Positions 41,943-55,501 of a DNA stretch of 60,878 bases are shown piece after piece. The position numbers were made by a program, and so were the translations under genes. The DNA is from Mycobacterium sp. 852014-52450_SCH5900713 (GTDB lineage: Bacteria > Actinomycetota > Actinomycetes > Mycobacteriales > Mycobacteriaceae), in the NCBI RefSeq assembly GCF_001667075.1, contig NZ_LZIL01000007.1, positions 1 through 60,878 on the forward strand. Direction: 5' to 3'. A model generated the notes under the pieces. That model searched no databases, was not told the DNA's origin, and worked only from the letters and a program-made list of their open reading frames with translations. Positions within the stretch are counted from its first letter, which is position 1. The number at the start of each line of letters is the position of its first letter.

Positions 41943-43571
41943 GTGATCACGGCCACGGACCTCGAGGTCCGCGCTGGTGCGCGCATCCTGCTCTCACCCG
42001 ACGGCCCGGATCTGCGCGTTCAGCCCGGCGACCGCATCGGGCTGGTCGGCCGCAACGGCGCGGGCAAGACGACGACTTTGCGCATCCTGGCGGGGGAGAC
42101 CGAGCCGTACGCCGGATCCGTCGTGCGCGCCGGCGAAATCGGTTATCTGCCACAGGATCCCAAAGAAGGCGACCTCGAGGTGCTGGCTCGCGACCGCGTC
42201 CTGTCGGCCCGCGGCTTGGACGTTCTGCTCACCGATCTGGAAAAGCAGCAGGCGTTGATGGCCGAGGTGGCCGACGACGACGCCCGCGACCGCGCCATCC
42301 GCCGCTACGGGCAGCTGGAGGAGCGGTTCGTCGCGTTGGGCGGCTACGGCGCCGAGAGCGAGGCCAGCCGCATCTGCGCCAGCCTCGGCCTGCCGGATCG
42401 GGTGCTGACGCAGAAGCTGCGCACGCTGTCCGGCGGGCAGCGCCGCCGGGTGGAGCTGGCGCGCATCCTGTTCGCCGCGTCCGACACCGGGGCGGGCTCG
42501 TCGACCACCCTGCTGCTCGACGAGCCGACCAACCACCTGGACGCGGATTCGGTGGGTTGGCTGCGCGATTTCCTGCGGTCGCATACCGGCGGTCTGGTCA
42601 TCATCAGCCACAACGTTGAGCTGCTCGCCGATGTGGTGAACCGGGTGTGGTTCCTGGACGCCGTCCGCGGCGAGGTCGACGTCTACAACATGGGCTGGCA
42701 GAAGTACCTGGACGCCCGGGCCACCGACGAACAGCGGCGCCGTCGTGAACGCGCCAACGCCGAACGCAAGGCCGCCGCGTTGCGCACGCAGGCCGCCAAG
42801 CTGGGCGCCAAGGCCACCAAAGCCGTTGCGGCACAGAATATGTTGCGTCGCGCCGACCGGATGATGGCCGCTCTCGACGAGGAGCGGGTCGCCGACAAGG
42901 TGGCCCGGATCAAGTTCCCCACCCCGGCCCCGTGCGGGCGCACGCCGCTGGTCGCCAAGGGGCTGAGCAAGTCATACGGGTCGCTGGAGGTGTTCAGCGG
43001 TGTCGATCTTGCCATCGACCGCGGCTCGCGGGTGGTGGTGCTGGGGCTGAACGGCGCCGGCAAGACCACGCTGCTGCGTCTGCTGGCGGGCGCCGAGGAG
43101 CCCGACACCGGCGGGCTTGAGCCCGGACACGGTTTGCGCATGGGCTATTTCGCGCAGGAGCACGACACACTCGACAACGACGCGAGCGTCTGGGAGAACA
43201 TCCGACACGCCGCACCGGATTCGGGTGAGCAGGATCTGCGCGGCCTGCTCGGCGCGTTCATGTTCAGCGGGCCCCAACTCGACCAGCCGGCGGGCACCCT
43301 GTCGGGCGGTGAGAAAACCCGGCTCGCGCTCGCGGGCCTGGTGGCGTCCACGGCGAACGTCCTGCTGCTCGACGAGCCGACGAACAACCTCGATCCCGCC
43401 TCCCGCGAACAGGTGCTGGACGCGCTGCGCAGCTACCAGGGCGCGGTGGTGCTGGTGACGCACGACCCGGGTGCCGCCGAAGCCCTCGACCCGCAGCGCG
43501 TTGTGCTGCTGCCCGACGGCACCGAGGATTTCTGGTCCGACGAATACCGGGACCTGATCGAGCTCGCCTGA
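41943..43571 (+). CDS. ABC-F family ATPase (Rv1473-like)
   Basis: A soluble protein with two ABC domains and no membrane part, of the ABC-F group that acts on ribosomes (translation factors and ribosome-protection proteins). The 542 residues have Walker A motifs GRNGAGKTTT (N-domain) and GLNGAGKTTL (C-domain), signatures LSGGQRRRVELAR and LSGGEKTRLALAG and Walker B LLLDEPTNHLD and LLLDEPTNNLD. The linker is a charged two-helix arm (about 245-320). GTG at 41943 follows GGGGAGAAG. It is 22 bases after echA12. Macrolide resistance has been discussed for the homologue. Confidence 0.93.
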   Translation: MITATDLEVRAGARILLSPDGPDLRVQPGDRIGLVGRNGAGKTTTLRILAGETEPYAGSVVRAGEIGYLPQDPKEGDLEVLARDRVLSARGLDVLLTDLEKQQALMAEVADDDARDRAIRRYGQLEERFVALGGYGAESEASRICASLGLPDRVLTQKLRTLSGGQRRRVELARILFAASDTGAGSSTTLLLDEPTNHLDADSVGWLRDFLRSHTGGLVIISHNVELLADVVNRVWFLDAVRGEVDVYNMGWQKYLDARATDEQRRRRERANAERKAAALRTQAAKLGAKATKAVAAQNMLRRADRMMAALDEERVADKVARIKFPTPAPCGRTPLVAKGLSKSYGSLEVFSGVDLAIDRGSRVVVLGLNGAGKTTLLRLLAGAEEPDTGGLEPGHGLRMGYFAQEHDTLDNDASVWENIRHAAPDSGEQDLRGLLGAFMFSGPQLDQPAGTLSGGEKTRLALAGLVASTANVLLLDEPTNNLDPASREQVLDALRSYQGAVVLVTHDPGAAEALDPQRVVLLPDGTEDFWSDEYRDLIELA

Positions 43572-43664
43572 CTTCTGGGTGCTTTTCGGCCAATTCCGCC
43601 CGCGGCCGACGGCGGGTTCTTACTCTGGGTGCTTGTCGATCGTGTTCGGGCGCGGAGGGCATCC

Positions 43665-43874
43665 ATGAAAAGGACACCGCAAAGGTCGAAGCAGACCCGG
43701 GAACAGTTGCTGTTCGAGCTGCGCAACGCCTACGAGGGCGGGGCCAGCATCCGCACGCTGGCCGCGTCCACCGGCAGGTCGTACGGATCGGTCCACAGCA
43801 TGTTGCTGCAGGCCGGCGCAACGATGCGCGGTCGTGGTGGGCCCAACCACACCTCGCGATCTGCGCGGGTATAG
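43665..43874 (+). CDS. Small helix-turn-helix protein (Rv1473A-like)
   Basis: A 69-residue basic protein with one clear HTH: LRNAYEGGASIRTLAASTGRSYGSVHSMLLQAG (in sequence, about 19-51), typical of small actinobacterial DNA-binding proteins. ATG at 43665 has GGAGG six bases upstream. Its TAG stop is inside the left arm of a perfect inverted repeat. The targets are unknown; the conserved neighbours are the ABC-F gene and acnR. Confidence 0.85.
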   Translation: MKRTPQRSKQTREQLLFELRNAYEGGASIRTLAASTGRSYGSVHSMLLQAGATMRGRGGPNHTSRSARV

Positions 43875-43916
43875 CGTCACTGCGAAATCACGTCCCCTTG
43901 TTCGCAGTGACGCTAT
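43871..43916. terminator. Perfect 16-base inverted repeat containing both stop codons
   Basis: ATAGCGTCACTGCGAA (43871-43886) and TTCGCAGTGACGCTAT (43901-43916) are perfect arms with a 14-base loop. The left arm contains the stop of the small HTH gene and the right arm the stop of the convergent acnR. It probably serves as a bidirectional terminator; no U-tract is present. Confidence 0.7.
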
Positions 43917-44494
43917 GCCTGCGGCCCAGAGTCCTTGCGGCGTACCGAATTCTCCACCAGGTCGAGCACGGCGGACAACCGGCGCGGATCTTCGCCTGAC
44001 GCCAGCCGGGCCACCAGGCCGTCGAGCACCAACTCCAGGTAGCACTGCAAAACGTCGCCGGGAACGTCGTCGCGGACCCGGTGCGCCTCCTTCTGCCGGC
44101 GCAACCGATCGGTCGTCGCCGCCGCCAATTCCGCGGACCGCTCCGCCCAACCGCGGCTGAACTCCGGGTCGTTGCGCAGCTTGCGTGCGATCTCCAACCT
44201 GGTCGCCAGCCAGTCGAACTGGTCCGGCGCGGCGAGCATGTCGCGCATCACCTGGATGAGGCCCGCGCGCGACGCCACGTCGGCCATCCGCTCGGCATCC
44301 TCGTGCGCCAGCGCGAAGAACAGCGCGTCCTTGTCGCGGAAGTGGTGGAAGATCGCACCGCGCGACATCCCGATCGCTTGTTCCAGCCGCCGAACCGTGG
44401 CCTTGTCGTAGCCGTATTCGGCGAAGCAGTGGCGAGCTCCGTCGAGGATCTGGCGGCGGCGCGCCGCCAGATGGCCCTCGCTTACCTTGGGCAC
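43913..44494 (-). CDS. acnR: AcnR, TetR-family repressor of aconitase
   Basis: The 193-residue TetR protein has an N-terminal HTH (about 28-50, KATVRRLEQAIGMSRGAIFHHF) and a ligand domain. It starts 9 bases after the acn stop, so acn-acnR form one operon. A motif matching the known AcnR operator lies in the acn promoter (47387-47402), implying repression of acn and of its own synthesis. In corynebacteria, as I recall, the homologue responds to citrate and Mg. Confidence 0.92.
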   Translation of the reverse strand: MPKVSEGHLAARRRQILDGARHCFAEYGYDKATVRRLEQAIGMSRGAIFHHFRDKDALFFALAHEDAERMADVASRAGLIQVMRDMLAAPDQFDWLATRLEIARKLRNDPEFSRGWAERSAELAAATTDRLRRQKEAHRVRDDVPGDVLQCYLELVLDGLVARLASGEDPRRLSAVLDLVENSVRRKDSGPQA

Positions 44495-44503
44495 GACTAG
44501 GGA

Positions 44504-47323
<2,820 letters not shown>

Positions 47324-47379
47324 TTCAACTCCCGGGATTAAGTTCTTCCGCCGACGGGCCGTGTCGGCGGCGCGGTGCT

Positions 47380-47402
47380 ACTTTAACAGTACGCTTGTCC
47401 TG
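47380..47402 (-). promoter_or_regulatory. acn promoter -10 box and AcnR operator
   Basis: On the minus strand CAGGACAAGCGTACTG (47402-47387) matches exactly the AcnR consensus I recall from C. glutamicum (CAGNACnnncGTACTG). One base further comes TAAAGT (47385-47380), a good -10 hexamer, giving a leader of about 50 bases. The operator therefore fills the space between -35 and -10, where a bound repressor would block RNA polymerase. Confidence 0.82.
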
Positions 47403-47512
47403 CATTACGACGGGGCGCCCGTAGGTCCAGTCTTATCGCGTAAGTCGACGGTTTAAACCCCCCGAAATGAAGTCGCGTACGGTGCCTGTAGCGCTACGGC
47501 AGGAGGGACATC

Positions 47513-48055
47513 ATGACCTTGCATCCGGTCCTACCCGTCTACATCCCGCAAGACGTCGACATGACCGCGGTCAAGGCCCAGGTCGCCGCGACCGGCGTCA
47601 GCGCGCCGGCGGCGGACATGCCGGGCCTGCTGCACATCGTCGACGAGGCCCATGCCAAGGGCATCAACCTCAAGATCGTGCTGCTCGACCACAACCCTCC
47701 GAACGACACCCCCCTGCGGGACATCTCCACGGTGGTCGGCGCCGACTACCACGACTCCACCGTCCTGACGCTGAGCCCGAGCTACGTCGGCAGCTACAGC
47801 ACTCAGTTCCCGCGGGTCACGCTGGAGGCGGGCGAGGACATCGCCAAGACCGGTAACCCGGTGGTCTCGGCGCAACACTTCGTCAACGAGCTGAGCGCCC
47901 CGGAATTTCCCTGGACGGGCCTGACCATCTTCCTGTTGCTGGCCGTGCTCGCGGCGGCCGTCGGGACCCGAATCCTGCAGGTGCGCGGCAGGCGCTCAGC
48001 AACGCCGGCGGATTCGGGGGGAGCGCAGGAAGTGACGCCCACCAACACGGCCTAG
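47513..48055 (+). CDS. Membrane-anchored conserved protein (Rv1476-like, DUF6676)
   Basis: A 180-residue protein of unknown function. The first 130 residues form an alpha/beta domain without signal peptide (YIPQDVDMTAVKAQVAATG, IVLLDHNPPNDTPLRDIST). One C-terminal membrane helix (about 135-155, LTIFLLLAVLAAAVGTRIL) follows, with a short tail. ATG has AGGAGGG seven bases upstream. It precedes ripA by 240 bases, and this order is conserved, so a link to cell-wall enzymes is possible. Confidence 0.85.
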   Translation: MTLHPVLPVYIPQDVDMTAVKAQVAATGVSAPAADMPGLLHIVDEAHAKGINLKIVLLDHNPPNDTPLRDISTVVGADYHDSTVLTLSPSYVGSYSTQFPRVTLEAGEDIAKTGNPVVSAQHFVNELSAPEFPWTGLTIFLLLAVLAAAVGTRILQVRGRRSATPADSGGAQEVTPTNTA

Positions 48056-48295
48056 CCACCCGCATCCGCCCCGGCCGGCTCCGTCGGTCGGGCCCTGGGA
48101 CGTCGTCCCGGCAAACCCGGTAGATAACCGTTCGGTCACATTAAACGCACGTAGAGAGTGCGATTTCTGTGGAGCGTTTGCGCGCCCAAAGGTGTGACGT
48201 ACGGTGCAAATGATGCTGGTGTTGTCTTTGGCGCCCTTAACGAACTCTGTGGCCGGCGCCGCCCGTCGCGTTGAGCCGTAGGAGACCTGAGTCGA
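48056..48295 (+). promoter_or_regulatory. ripA upstream region with candidate promoter
   Basis: The 240-base gap contains TTGCGC (48178-48183) and TACGGT (48200-48205) with a 16-base spacer, a plausible promoter giving a leader of about 85 bases. A GTCACA word at 48135-48140 resembles half of the MtrA motif; MtrA control of ripA is reported as I recall. I looked for a c-di-AMP riboswitch and did not find its signature motifs. Confidence 0.4.
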
Positions 48296-49732
48296 ATGAG
48301 ACGCACACGCCGGGGCTCTACTGCGCAGCCGGTCGCAAGGCTGGTGCGGCCGGTCGTGCCGTCGGTCGTGAGCGTGGCCCTGCTGCTCTGCACGCCCGGG
48401 CTGGCGCACGGTGATCCCGCCGCCGACAGCCTGGCCGGGCTGATCGCCAACGTCGCCAAGGCCAACCAGCGCCTGGAAAACCTGAGCGCCGAAATTCAGA
48501 CGGAACAGGAGAGCGTCAACAAGGCCCTGGTCGACGTCGAGACCGCCCGGGACAACGCCGCCGCCGCCCAACACGACCTCGAGACCAGCCAGCAGTCGGT
48601 CAAAGACGCCAACGCCGCGATCGCCGCGGCGCAGCAGCGGTTCGACACGTTCGCGGCGGCCACCTATATGAATGGCCCTTCGAGCGGATACCTGACCGCC
48701 AGCAGCCCCGACGACATCATCGCCACCGAGGCCGCCGCCCAGACGCTGTCTTCGAGTTCCCAAACGGTGATAGCCAAGCTGCAGCGGGCGCGGACCGAAC
48801 AGGTGAACAAGGAGTCGGGGGCGCGGCTGGCCAAGCAGAAGGCCGACAAGGCCGCGGCCGACGCCAAGGGCAGCCAGGACGCCGCGGTGGCGGCGCTGAC
48901 CGACTCCAAGCGCAAGTTCGACGAACAGCGCGACCAAATCGCTCGCCTGGCCGCCGAACGCGACGAGGCTCAGGCCAAACTGGAAGCGGCCAAACGGCAG
49001 TGGGCTTCCGGCCCGGGCGGCCCCGCGGCTCCAGCGTCGGGCGACCGGTGGGAGACCGGCTCGCCGGGCGCGCCGGCGCCGCAGGCCGGGGCTCGCCGCT
49101 GGGACGGTGGGTGGGACCCGACCCTGCCGATGATCCCCAGCGCCAACGTGCCCGGCGACCCGATCGCGGTCATCAACCAGGTGCTGGGCATCTCGGCGAC
49201 CTCCACGCAGGTCACCGCCGGGCTGGGCCGCAACTTCCTGCAGCAGATGGGCATCCTCAAGCCCGACGACACCGGCATCACCAACGCGTCCCCCGGTGCG
49301 ACGGCCGGGCGGATCCCGCGGGTCTACGGCCGGCAGGCCAGCGAATACGTGATTCGGCGCGGGATGTCGCAGATCGGCGTCCCGTACTCCTGGGGCGGCG
49401 GCAACGCGGCGGGGCCGAGCAAGGGCATCGACTCCGGCGCCGGCATCACCGGCTTCGACTGTTCGGGGCTGGTCCTGTACTCGTTCGCCGGGGTGGGCAT
49501 CAAGCTGCCGCACTACTCGGGCTCGCAGTACAACCTGGGCCGCAAGATTCCGTCCTCGCAGATGCGCCGCGGCGACGTCATCTTCTACGGCCCCGGCGGC
49601 AGCCAGCACGTGACGATCTACCTCGGCGACGGCCAAATGCTCGAGGCTCCGGACATCGGTCTGAAAGTCCGCGTGGCGCCGGTGCGCACCAGCGGTATGA
49701 CGCCCTACGTGGTCCGCTACATCGAGTGGTGA
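48296..49732 (+). CDS. ripA: RipA, NlpC/P60 peptidoglycan endopeptidase
   Basis: Secreted D,L-endopeptidase that cuts stem peptides during cell separation and acts with Rpf proteins. The 478-residue protein has a signal peptide (to about 39, ending GLAHGDPAAD). A long coiled-coil regulatory domain (about 45-235) and a Pro/Gly/Ala-rich linker follow. The C-terminal NlpC/P60 domain has Cys389 in GFDCSGLV, His438 in GSQHVT and Glu450. The coiled coil is thought to keep the enzyme inactive. ripB follows after a 25-base gap. Confidence 0.96.
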   Translation: MRRTRRGSTAQPVARLVRPVVPSVVSVALLLCTPGLAHGDPAADSLAGLIANVAKANQRLENLSAEIQTEQESVNKALVDVETARDNAAAAQHDLETSQQSVKDANAAIAAAQQRFDTFAAATYMNGPSSGYLTASSPDDIIATEAAAQTLSSSSQTVIAKLQRARTEQVNKESGARLAKQKADKAAADAKGSQDAAVAALTDSKRKFDEQRDQIARLAAERDEAQAKLEAAKRQWASGPGGPAAPASGDRWETGSPGAPAPQAGARRWDGGWDPTLPMIPSANVPGDPIAVINQVLGISATSTQVTAGLGRNFLQQMGILKPDDTGITNASPGATAGRIPRVYGRQASEYVIRRGMSQIGVPYSWGGGNAAGPSKGIDSGAGITGFDCSGLVLYSFAGVGIKLPHYSGSQYNLGRKIPSSQMRRGDVIFYGPGGSQHVTIYLGDGQMLEAPDIGLKVRVAPVRTSGMTPYVVRYIEW

Positions 49733-49757
49733 ACGAATGAGAACTGAACGGGGAGTC

Positions 49758-50495
49758 ATGCGCCGCAAGCGGATTCGTCTGATCAACTTCGCCTGGATCA
49801 CCACCGTGGTGACCGGGCTGATGTTGTCTTCGGCCATTTCCGGGGCCGCCCCCGCCACCGCCGACCCCGGCGGGTGGGATCCCACCCTGCCGGCGACCAT
49901 CAGCGCCGGCGCCCCGGGTGATCCGCTCGCCGTCGCCAACGCCTCGCTGCAGGCCACCGCGCAGGCCACCCAAACGACGATGGACCTCGGCAGGCAGTTC
50001 CTTGGCGGCCTCGGAATCAACATCCTGGGCGATCCCGCTCCCACCGCGGCCAGCCCCACCAACCCCGGCGGCAAGATCCCGCGGGTCTACGGTCGGCAGG
50101 CCATCGAGTACGTGATCAAGCGGATGGGATCGCAGATGGGCGTCCCGTACTCGTGGGGTGGTGGCTCGCTGGACGGTCCCAGCAAGGGCGTCGGCGACGG
50201 CGCCGACATCAACGGCTTCGACTGCTCGGGCCTGATGCGCTACGGCTTCGCCGGGGTCGGCGTGCTGATCCCGCGGTTCTCCGGCGACCAGTACAACGCG
50301 GGCCGGCACATCCCACAGGACCAGGCCAGGCGCGGTGACCTCATCTTCTACGGGCCGAACGGCGGCCAGCACGTCACCATGTATCTGGGCAACGGCCAGA
50401 TGCTGGAGGCGTCCAGCCTCGCCGGCAAGGTGACCGTCAGCCCGGTGCGCAAGCCCGGCATGACGCCGTTCCTGACTAGGATCATCGAGTACTGA
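49758..50495 (+). CDS. ripB: RipB, NlpC/P60 peptidoglycan endopeptidase
   Basis: Paralogue of RipA without the coiled-coil domain. The 245-residue product has a signal peptide (about 1-36, ending SGAAPATADP). A linker follows, then a domain about as similar to RipA as any in the window, with Cys156 in GFDCSGLM, His205 in GGQHVTMYL and Glu217. ATG 49758 is chosen because it gives the family length; an in-frame ATG at 49737, five bases after the ripA stop, would add seven residues and cannot be excluded. moxR1 follows after 152 bases. Confidence 0.93.
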   Translation: MRRKRIRLINFAWITTVVTGLMLSSAISGAAPATADPGGWDPTLPATISAGAPGDPLAVANASLQATAQATQTTMDLGRQFLGGLGINILGDPAPTAASPTNPGGKIPRVYGRQAIEYVIKRMGSQMGVPYSWGGGSLDGPSKGVGDGADINGFDCSGLMRYGFAGVGVLIPRFSGDQYNAGRHIPQDQARRGDLIFYGPNGGQHVTMYLGNGQMLEASSLAGKVTVSPVRKPGMTPFLTRIIEY

Positions 50496-50647
50496 TCCAG
50501 GTGTGTTCGCCCGGCGGGATCCCGGGGGCGAACCACCAGCGTCGACGGAATCCGGCGGGCCTGGAATAGTTGGACGCGGGCACGTCGCGGCCCCACGACA
50601 GTCGTGGTGCAAGCAGTCGTGTCCGATTGAGCTGTGGAGGGTTATTG

Positions 50648-51781
50648 ATGACAGCAGCAGGTGGGCCGCCTCCGGGCGCCAGCGGTTACTCGGGCCCGGG
50701 TGGTCCTTCCGGCTCGCCGGCCCAGGAAGCGCCGTCCGGCGGCGGTAACGGCCTGGCCGCCGAGGTCCACACCCTGGAGCGCGCCATCTTCGAGGTCAAG
50801 CGGATCATCGTCGGGCAGGACCAGCTCGTCGAGCGCATGCTGGTCGGTCTGCTCTCCAAGGGCCACGTGTTGCTCGAGGGTGTCCCCGGCGTGGCCAAGA
50901 CGCTGGCCGTCGAGACCTTCGCCAAGGTCGTGGGCGGCACGTTCGCCCGCATCCAGTTCACGCCCGACCTGGTGCCCACCGACATCATCGGTACCCGCAT
51001 CTACCGGCAGGGCAAGGAAGAGTTCGACACCGAGCTCGGCCCGGTGGTGGTGAACTTCCTGCTCGCCGACGAGATCAACCGCGCGCCGGCCAAGGTGCAG
51101 TCGGCGCTGCTGGAGGTCATGCAGGAACGCCAAGTGTCCATCGGTGGCAAGAGGTTCCCGCTGCCCAACCCGTTCCTGGTGATGGCCACCCAGAACCCGA
51201 TCGAGCACGAGGGCGTGTACCCGCTCCCCGAGGCCCAGCGGGACCGCTTCCTGTTCAAGATCAACGTCGGCTACCCGTCCCCGGAAGAGGAGCGGGAGAT
51301 CATCTACCGCATGGGCGTGCGGCCGCCGGAGCCCAAGCAGATCCTGAACACCGGCGACCTGTTGCGGCTGCAGGACATCGCGGCCAACGGCTTCGTGCAC
51401 CACGCGCTGGTCGACTACGTGGTGCGCGTCGTCATGGCCACCCGTTATCCCGAGCAACTCGGGATGAACGACGTCAAGACGTGGATCTCGTTCGGTGCGT
51501 CCCCGCGTGCCTCGCTGGGCATCATCGCCGCGTCCCGGTCGCTCGCGCTGGTGCGCGGCCGCGACTACGTGATCCCGCAAGACGTCGTCGACGTGATTCC
51601 CGACGTGCTGCGGCACCGCTTGGTGCTCACCTATGACGCGCTCGCCGACGAGATCTCGCCGGAGATCGTCATCAACCGGATCCTGCAGACGGTCGCCCTG
51701 CCTCAGGTGAACGCCGTTCCGCAGCAAGGGCAGTCGGTGCCCCCGGTGATGCAGGCCGCCGGCGCGGCTAGCGGTCGGTGA
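50648..51781 (+). CDS. moxR1: MoxR-family AAA+ ATPase (MoxR1)
   Basis: A chaperone-like AAA+ ATPase working with the DUF58 and VWA proteins encoded downstream. The 377-residue protein has a Gly/Pro-rich N-terminal tail (1-32), Walker A GVPGVAKT, Walker B LLADEINRA, sensor region MATQNPIEHEGVYPLPEAQ with arginine finger, and a helical lid. ATG at 50648 follows GGAGGG. The stop overlaps the next GTG (GTGA). The module is linked to cell-envelope protein maturation in other bacteria; here it follows ripAB. Confidence 0.95.
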   Translation: MTAAGGPPPGASGYSGPGGPSGSPAQEAPSGGGNGLAAEVHTLERAIFEVKRIIVGQDQLVERMLVGLLSKGHVLLEGVPGVAKTLAVETFAKVVGGTFARIQFTPDLVPTDIIGTRIYRQGKEEFDTELGPVVVNFLLADEINRAPAKVQSALLEVMQERQVSIGGKRFPLPNPFLVMATQNPIEHEGVYPLPEAQRDRFLFKINVGYPSPEEEREIIYRMGVRPPEPKQILNTGDLLRLQDIAANGFVHHALVDYVVRVVMATRYPEQLGMNDVKTWISFGASPRASLGIIAASRSLALVRGRDYVIPQDVVDVIPDVLRHRLVLTYDALADEISPEIVINRILQTVALPQVNAVPQQGQSVPPVMQAAGAASGR

Positions 51782-52731
51782 CCGACCCCCAGCAGCCGGC
51801 GGTGCCGCATCCGCCATCGATGCAGCGCGGGCAGATCGTCGACCCGAAGCTGGCGGCGGCGCTGCGGCAGCTCGAGCTGACGGTCAAGCGCAAGCTCGAC
51901 GGCGTCCTGCACGGCGACCACCTCGGCCTGATCCCCGGGCCGGGCTCGGAGCCGGGGGAGTCACGCGAATACCAGCCCGGCGACGACGTCCGGCGGATGG
52001 ACTGGGCCGTGACCGCGCGCACCATGCACCCCCACGTCCGGCAGATGATCGCCGACCGCGAGCTGGAGACCTGGATGGTCGTCGACATGTCGGCCAGCCT
52101 GGACTTCGGCACCGTCGGGTGCGAGAAGCGGGACCTGGCGGTGGCCGCCGCGGCCGCGATCACGTTCCTCAACAGCGGCGGCGGCAACCGGCTGGGCGCG
52201 CTGATCGCCAACGGCGAGACGATGGTCCGGGTTCCGGCGCGCTCTGGGCGCCAGCACGAGCAGACGCTGCTGCGCACCATCGCCACCACCCCCAGGGCGC
52301 CGGTCGGGGTGCGCGGGGACCTGGCGATGGCCATCGACGCGTTGCGCCGCCCGGAACGCCGCCGCGGCATGGCGGTGATCATCAGCGACTTCCTGGGGCC
52401 GATCAACTGGATGCGCCCGCTGCGGGCGATCGCGGCTCGGCACGAGGTGCTTGCCATTGAGGTGCTCGACCCCCGCGACGTCGAACTGCCCGACATCGGC
52501 GACGTCGTGCTGCAGGACGCCGAGTCCGGCGTGACCCGCGAATTCACCATCGATGCGCAGCTGCGTGACGATTTCGCCAAGGCGGCCGCGGCGCACCGCG
52601 CCGAGGTGGCGCGCACCATCCGCAGCTGCGGGGCCCCGGTGCTCTCGCTGCGCACCGACCGCGATTGGATCGCCGACATCGTCCGTTTCGTGGAGTCCCG
52701 CAGGCGCGGTGCATTGGCGGGGCGGCAGTGA
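51778..52731 (+). CDS. DUF58 domain protein of the MoxR module (Rv1480-like)
   Basis: The 317-residue soluble DUF58 protein has the signature [20 protein letters not shown] and then a VWA-like segment with a DMSASLDFG metal-site motif (DxSxS). It is encoded between the MoxR ATPase and the membrane VWA protein, with GTGA overlaps on both sides, so the three products are made together and probably form one complex. The substrate is unknown. Confidence 0.92.
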   Translation: MTDPQQPAVPHPPSMQRGQIVDPKLAAALRQLELTVKRKLDGVLHGDHLGLIPGPGSEPGESREYQPGDDVRRMDWAVTARTMHPHVRQMIADRELETWMVVDMSASLDFGTVGCEKRDLAVAAAAAITFLNSGGGNRLGALIANGETMVRVPARSGRQHEQTLLRTIATTPRAPVGVRGDLAMAIDALRRPERRRGMAVIISDFLGPINWMRPLRAIAARHEVLAIEVLDPRDVELPDIGDVVLQDAESGVTREFTIDAQLRDDFAKAAAAHRAEVARTIRSCGAPVLSLRTDRDWIADIVRFVESRRRGALAGRQ

Positions 52732-53735
52732 CATTGCCGCTCCTCGGTCCGATGTCGTTGTCGGGCTTCGAACACTCGTGGTTCTTCCTGTTCCTGCTCG
52801 TCGTCGCCGGGCTCGCCGCGATGTACGTCCTCATGCAGCTGGCGCGACAGCGGCGGATGCTGCGATTCGCCAACATGGAGCTGTTGGAAAGCGTTGCGCC
52901 CAAACGGCCTTCGCGTTGGCGGCACGTGCCGGCCATCCTGCTGGTGGCGTCGCTGGTGCTGTTTACCATCGCGATGGCCGGGCCGACGCACGACGTCCGC
53001 ATTCCACGCAACCGCGCGGTCGTGATGCTGGTGATCGACGTGTCGCAATCGATGCGGGCCACCGACGTGCAGCCCAACCGGATGGCGGCCGCACAGGAGG
53101 CGGCCAAGCAGTTCGCCGACGAGCTGACCCCGGGCATCAACCTGGGGCTGATCGAGTATGCGGGGACCGCCACCGTGCTGGTGCAACCGACGACCAACCG
53201 GGACGCGACCAAGAACGGGCTGGACAAGCTGCAGTTCGCCGACCGCACCGCCACGGGCGAGGGCATCTTCACCGCGTTGCAGGCCATCGCGACCGTGGGC
53301 GCGGTGATCGGGGGCGGCGACAAGCCGCCGCCGGCGCGCATCGTGCTGTTCTCCGACGGCAAGGAGACGATGCCGACCAACCCGGACAACCCGAAGGGCG
53401 CGTTCACCGCCGCGCGCACCGCCAAAGACCAGGGTGTGCCCATCTCGACGATTTCGTTCGGCACCCCGTATGGCTTCGTCGAGATCAACGACCAGCGCCA
53501 GCCGGTGCCCGTCGACGATTCCACGATGAAGAAGGTCGCCGAGCTCTCCGGCGGGAGCTGGTACAGCGCCGGCAGCTTGGCCGAGCTGAAAAACGTGTAC
53601 GCGACGCTGCAGCAGCAGATCGGCTACGAGACGATCAAGGGCGACGCCAGCGTCGGCTGGGTGCGGTTGGGTGCGCTGGTGTTGGCGTTGGCGGCGCTGG
53701 CGGCGCTGCTCATCAACCGCCGCCTGCCGACGTAG
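52728..53735 (+). CDS. Membrane VWA-domain protein of the MoxR module (Rv1481-like)
   Basis: A BatA-like protein of 335 residues. It has two N-terminal membrane helices (about 15-35 and 60-80), a periplasm- or cytosol-facing von Willebrand A domain with the MIDAS motif [10 protein letters not shown] and a second metal loop [13 protein letters not shown], and a C-terminal helix (about 308-328). GTG at 52728 overlaps the DUF58 stop. It ends the moxR1 operon. Confidence 0.92.
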   Translation: MTLPLLGPMSLSGFEHSWFFLFLLVVAGLAAMYVLMQLARQRRMLRFANMELLESVAPKRPSRWRHVPAILLVASLVLFTIAMAGPTHDVRIPRNRAVVMLVIDVSQSMRATDVQPNRMAAAQEAAKQFADELTPGINLGLIEYAGTATVLVQPTTNRDATKNGLDKLQFADRTATGEGIFTALQAIATVGAVIGGGDKPPPARIVLFSDGKETMPTNPDNPKGAFTAARTAKDQGVPISTISFGTPYGFVEINDQRQPVPVDDSTMKKVAELSGGSWYSAGSLAELKNVYATLQQQIGYETIKGDASVGWVRLGALVLALAALAALLINRRLPT

Positions 53736-53772
53736 CTGCCGCCTTTGCCCCTTTTTGCTCCCCTTTTGCTCC

Positions 53773-53823
53773 CGAGCGTCACGCCAGCGTGGCTGTGGCA
53801 GTCGAGTGTCACGCCAGCGTGAC
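53773..53823. repeat. Two near-identical hairpin repeats after the MoxR module
   Basis: Two 21-base copies (53773-53793 and 53803-53823, differing at two positions) start 30 bases apart. Each contains GTCACGCCAGCGTG, which folds as a CACGC/GCGTG stem. T-rich stretches precede them. They lie between the VWA gene stop and the fabG1 promoter and may act as terminator or as a dispersed repeat. Confidence 0.7.
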
Positions 53824-53871
53824 CGGGGCGACATCCCAGGGGGACATTTCAACCACGCGGGACCCAGGCGC

Positions 53872-55495
<1,624 letters not shown>

Positions 55496-55501
55496 GTTCC
55501 A

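Noticed and set aside
47324..47512. IdeR iron box in the acn promoter
   Set aside because: No 19-base TTAGG-type inverted repeat is visible; the only good site is the AcnR motif.
48056..48295. c-di-AMP (ydaO-type) riboswitch upstream of ripA
   Set aside because: Such switches precede some actinobacterial wall-hydrolase genes, but I could not find the conserved paired motifs, and the leader predicted here is short.
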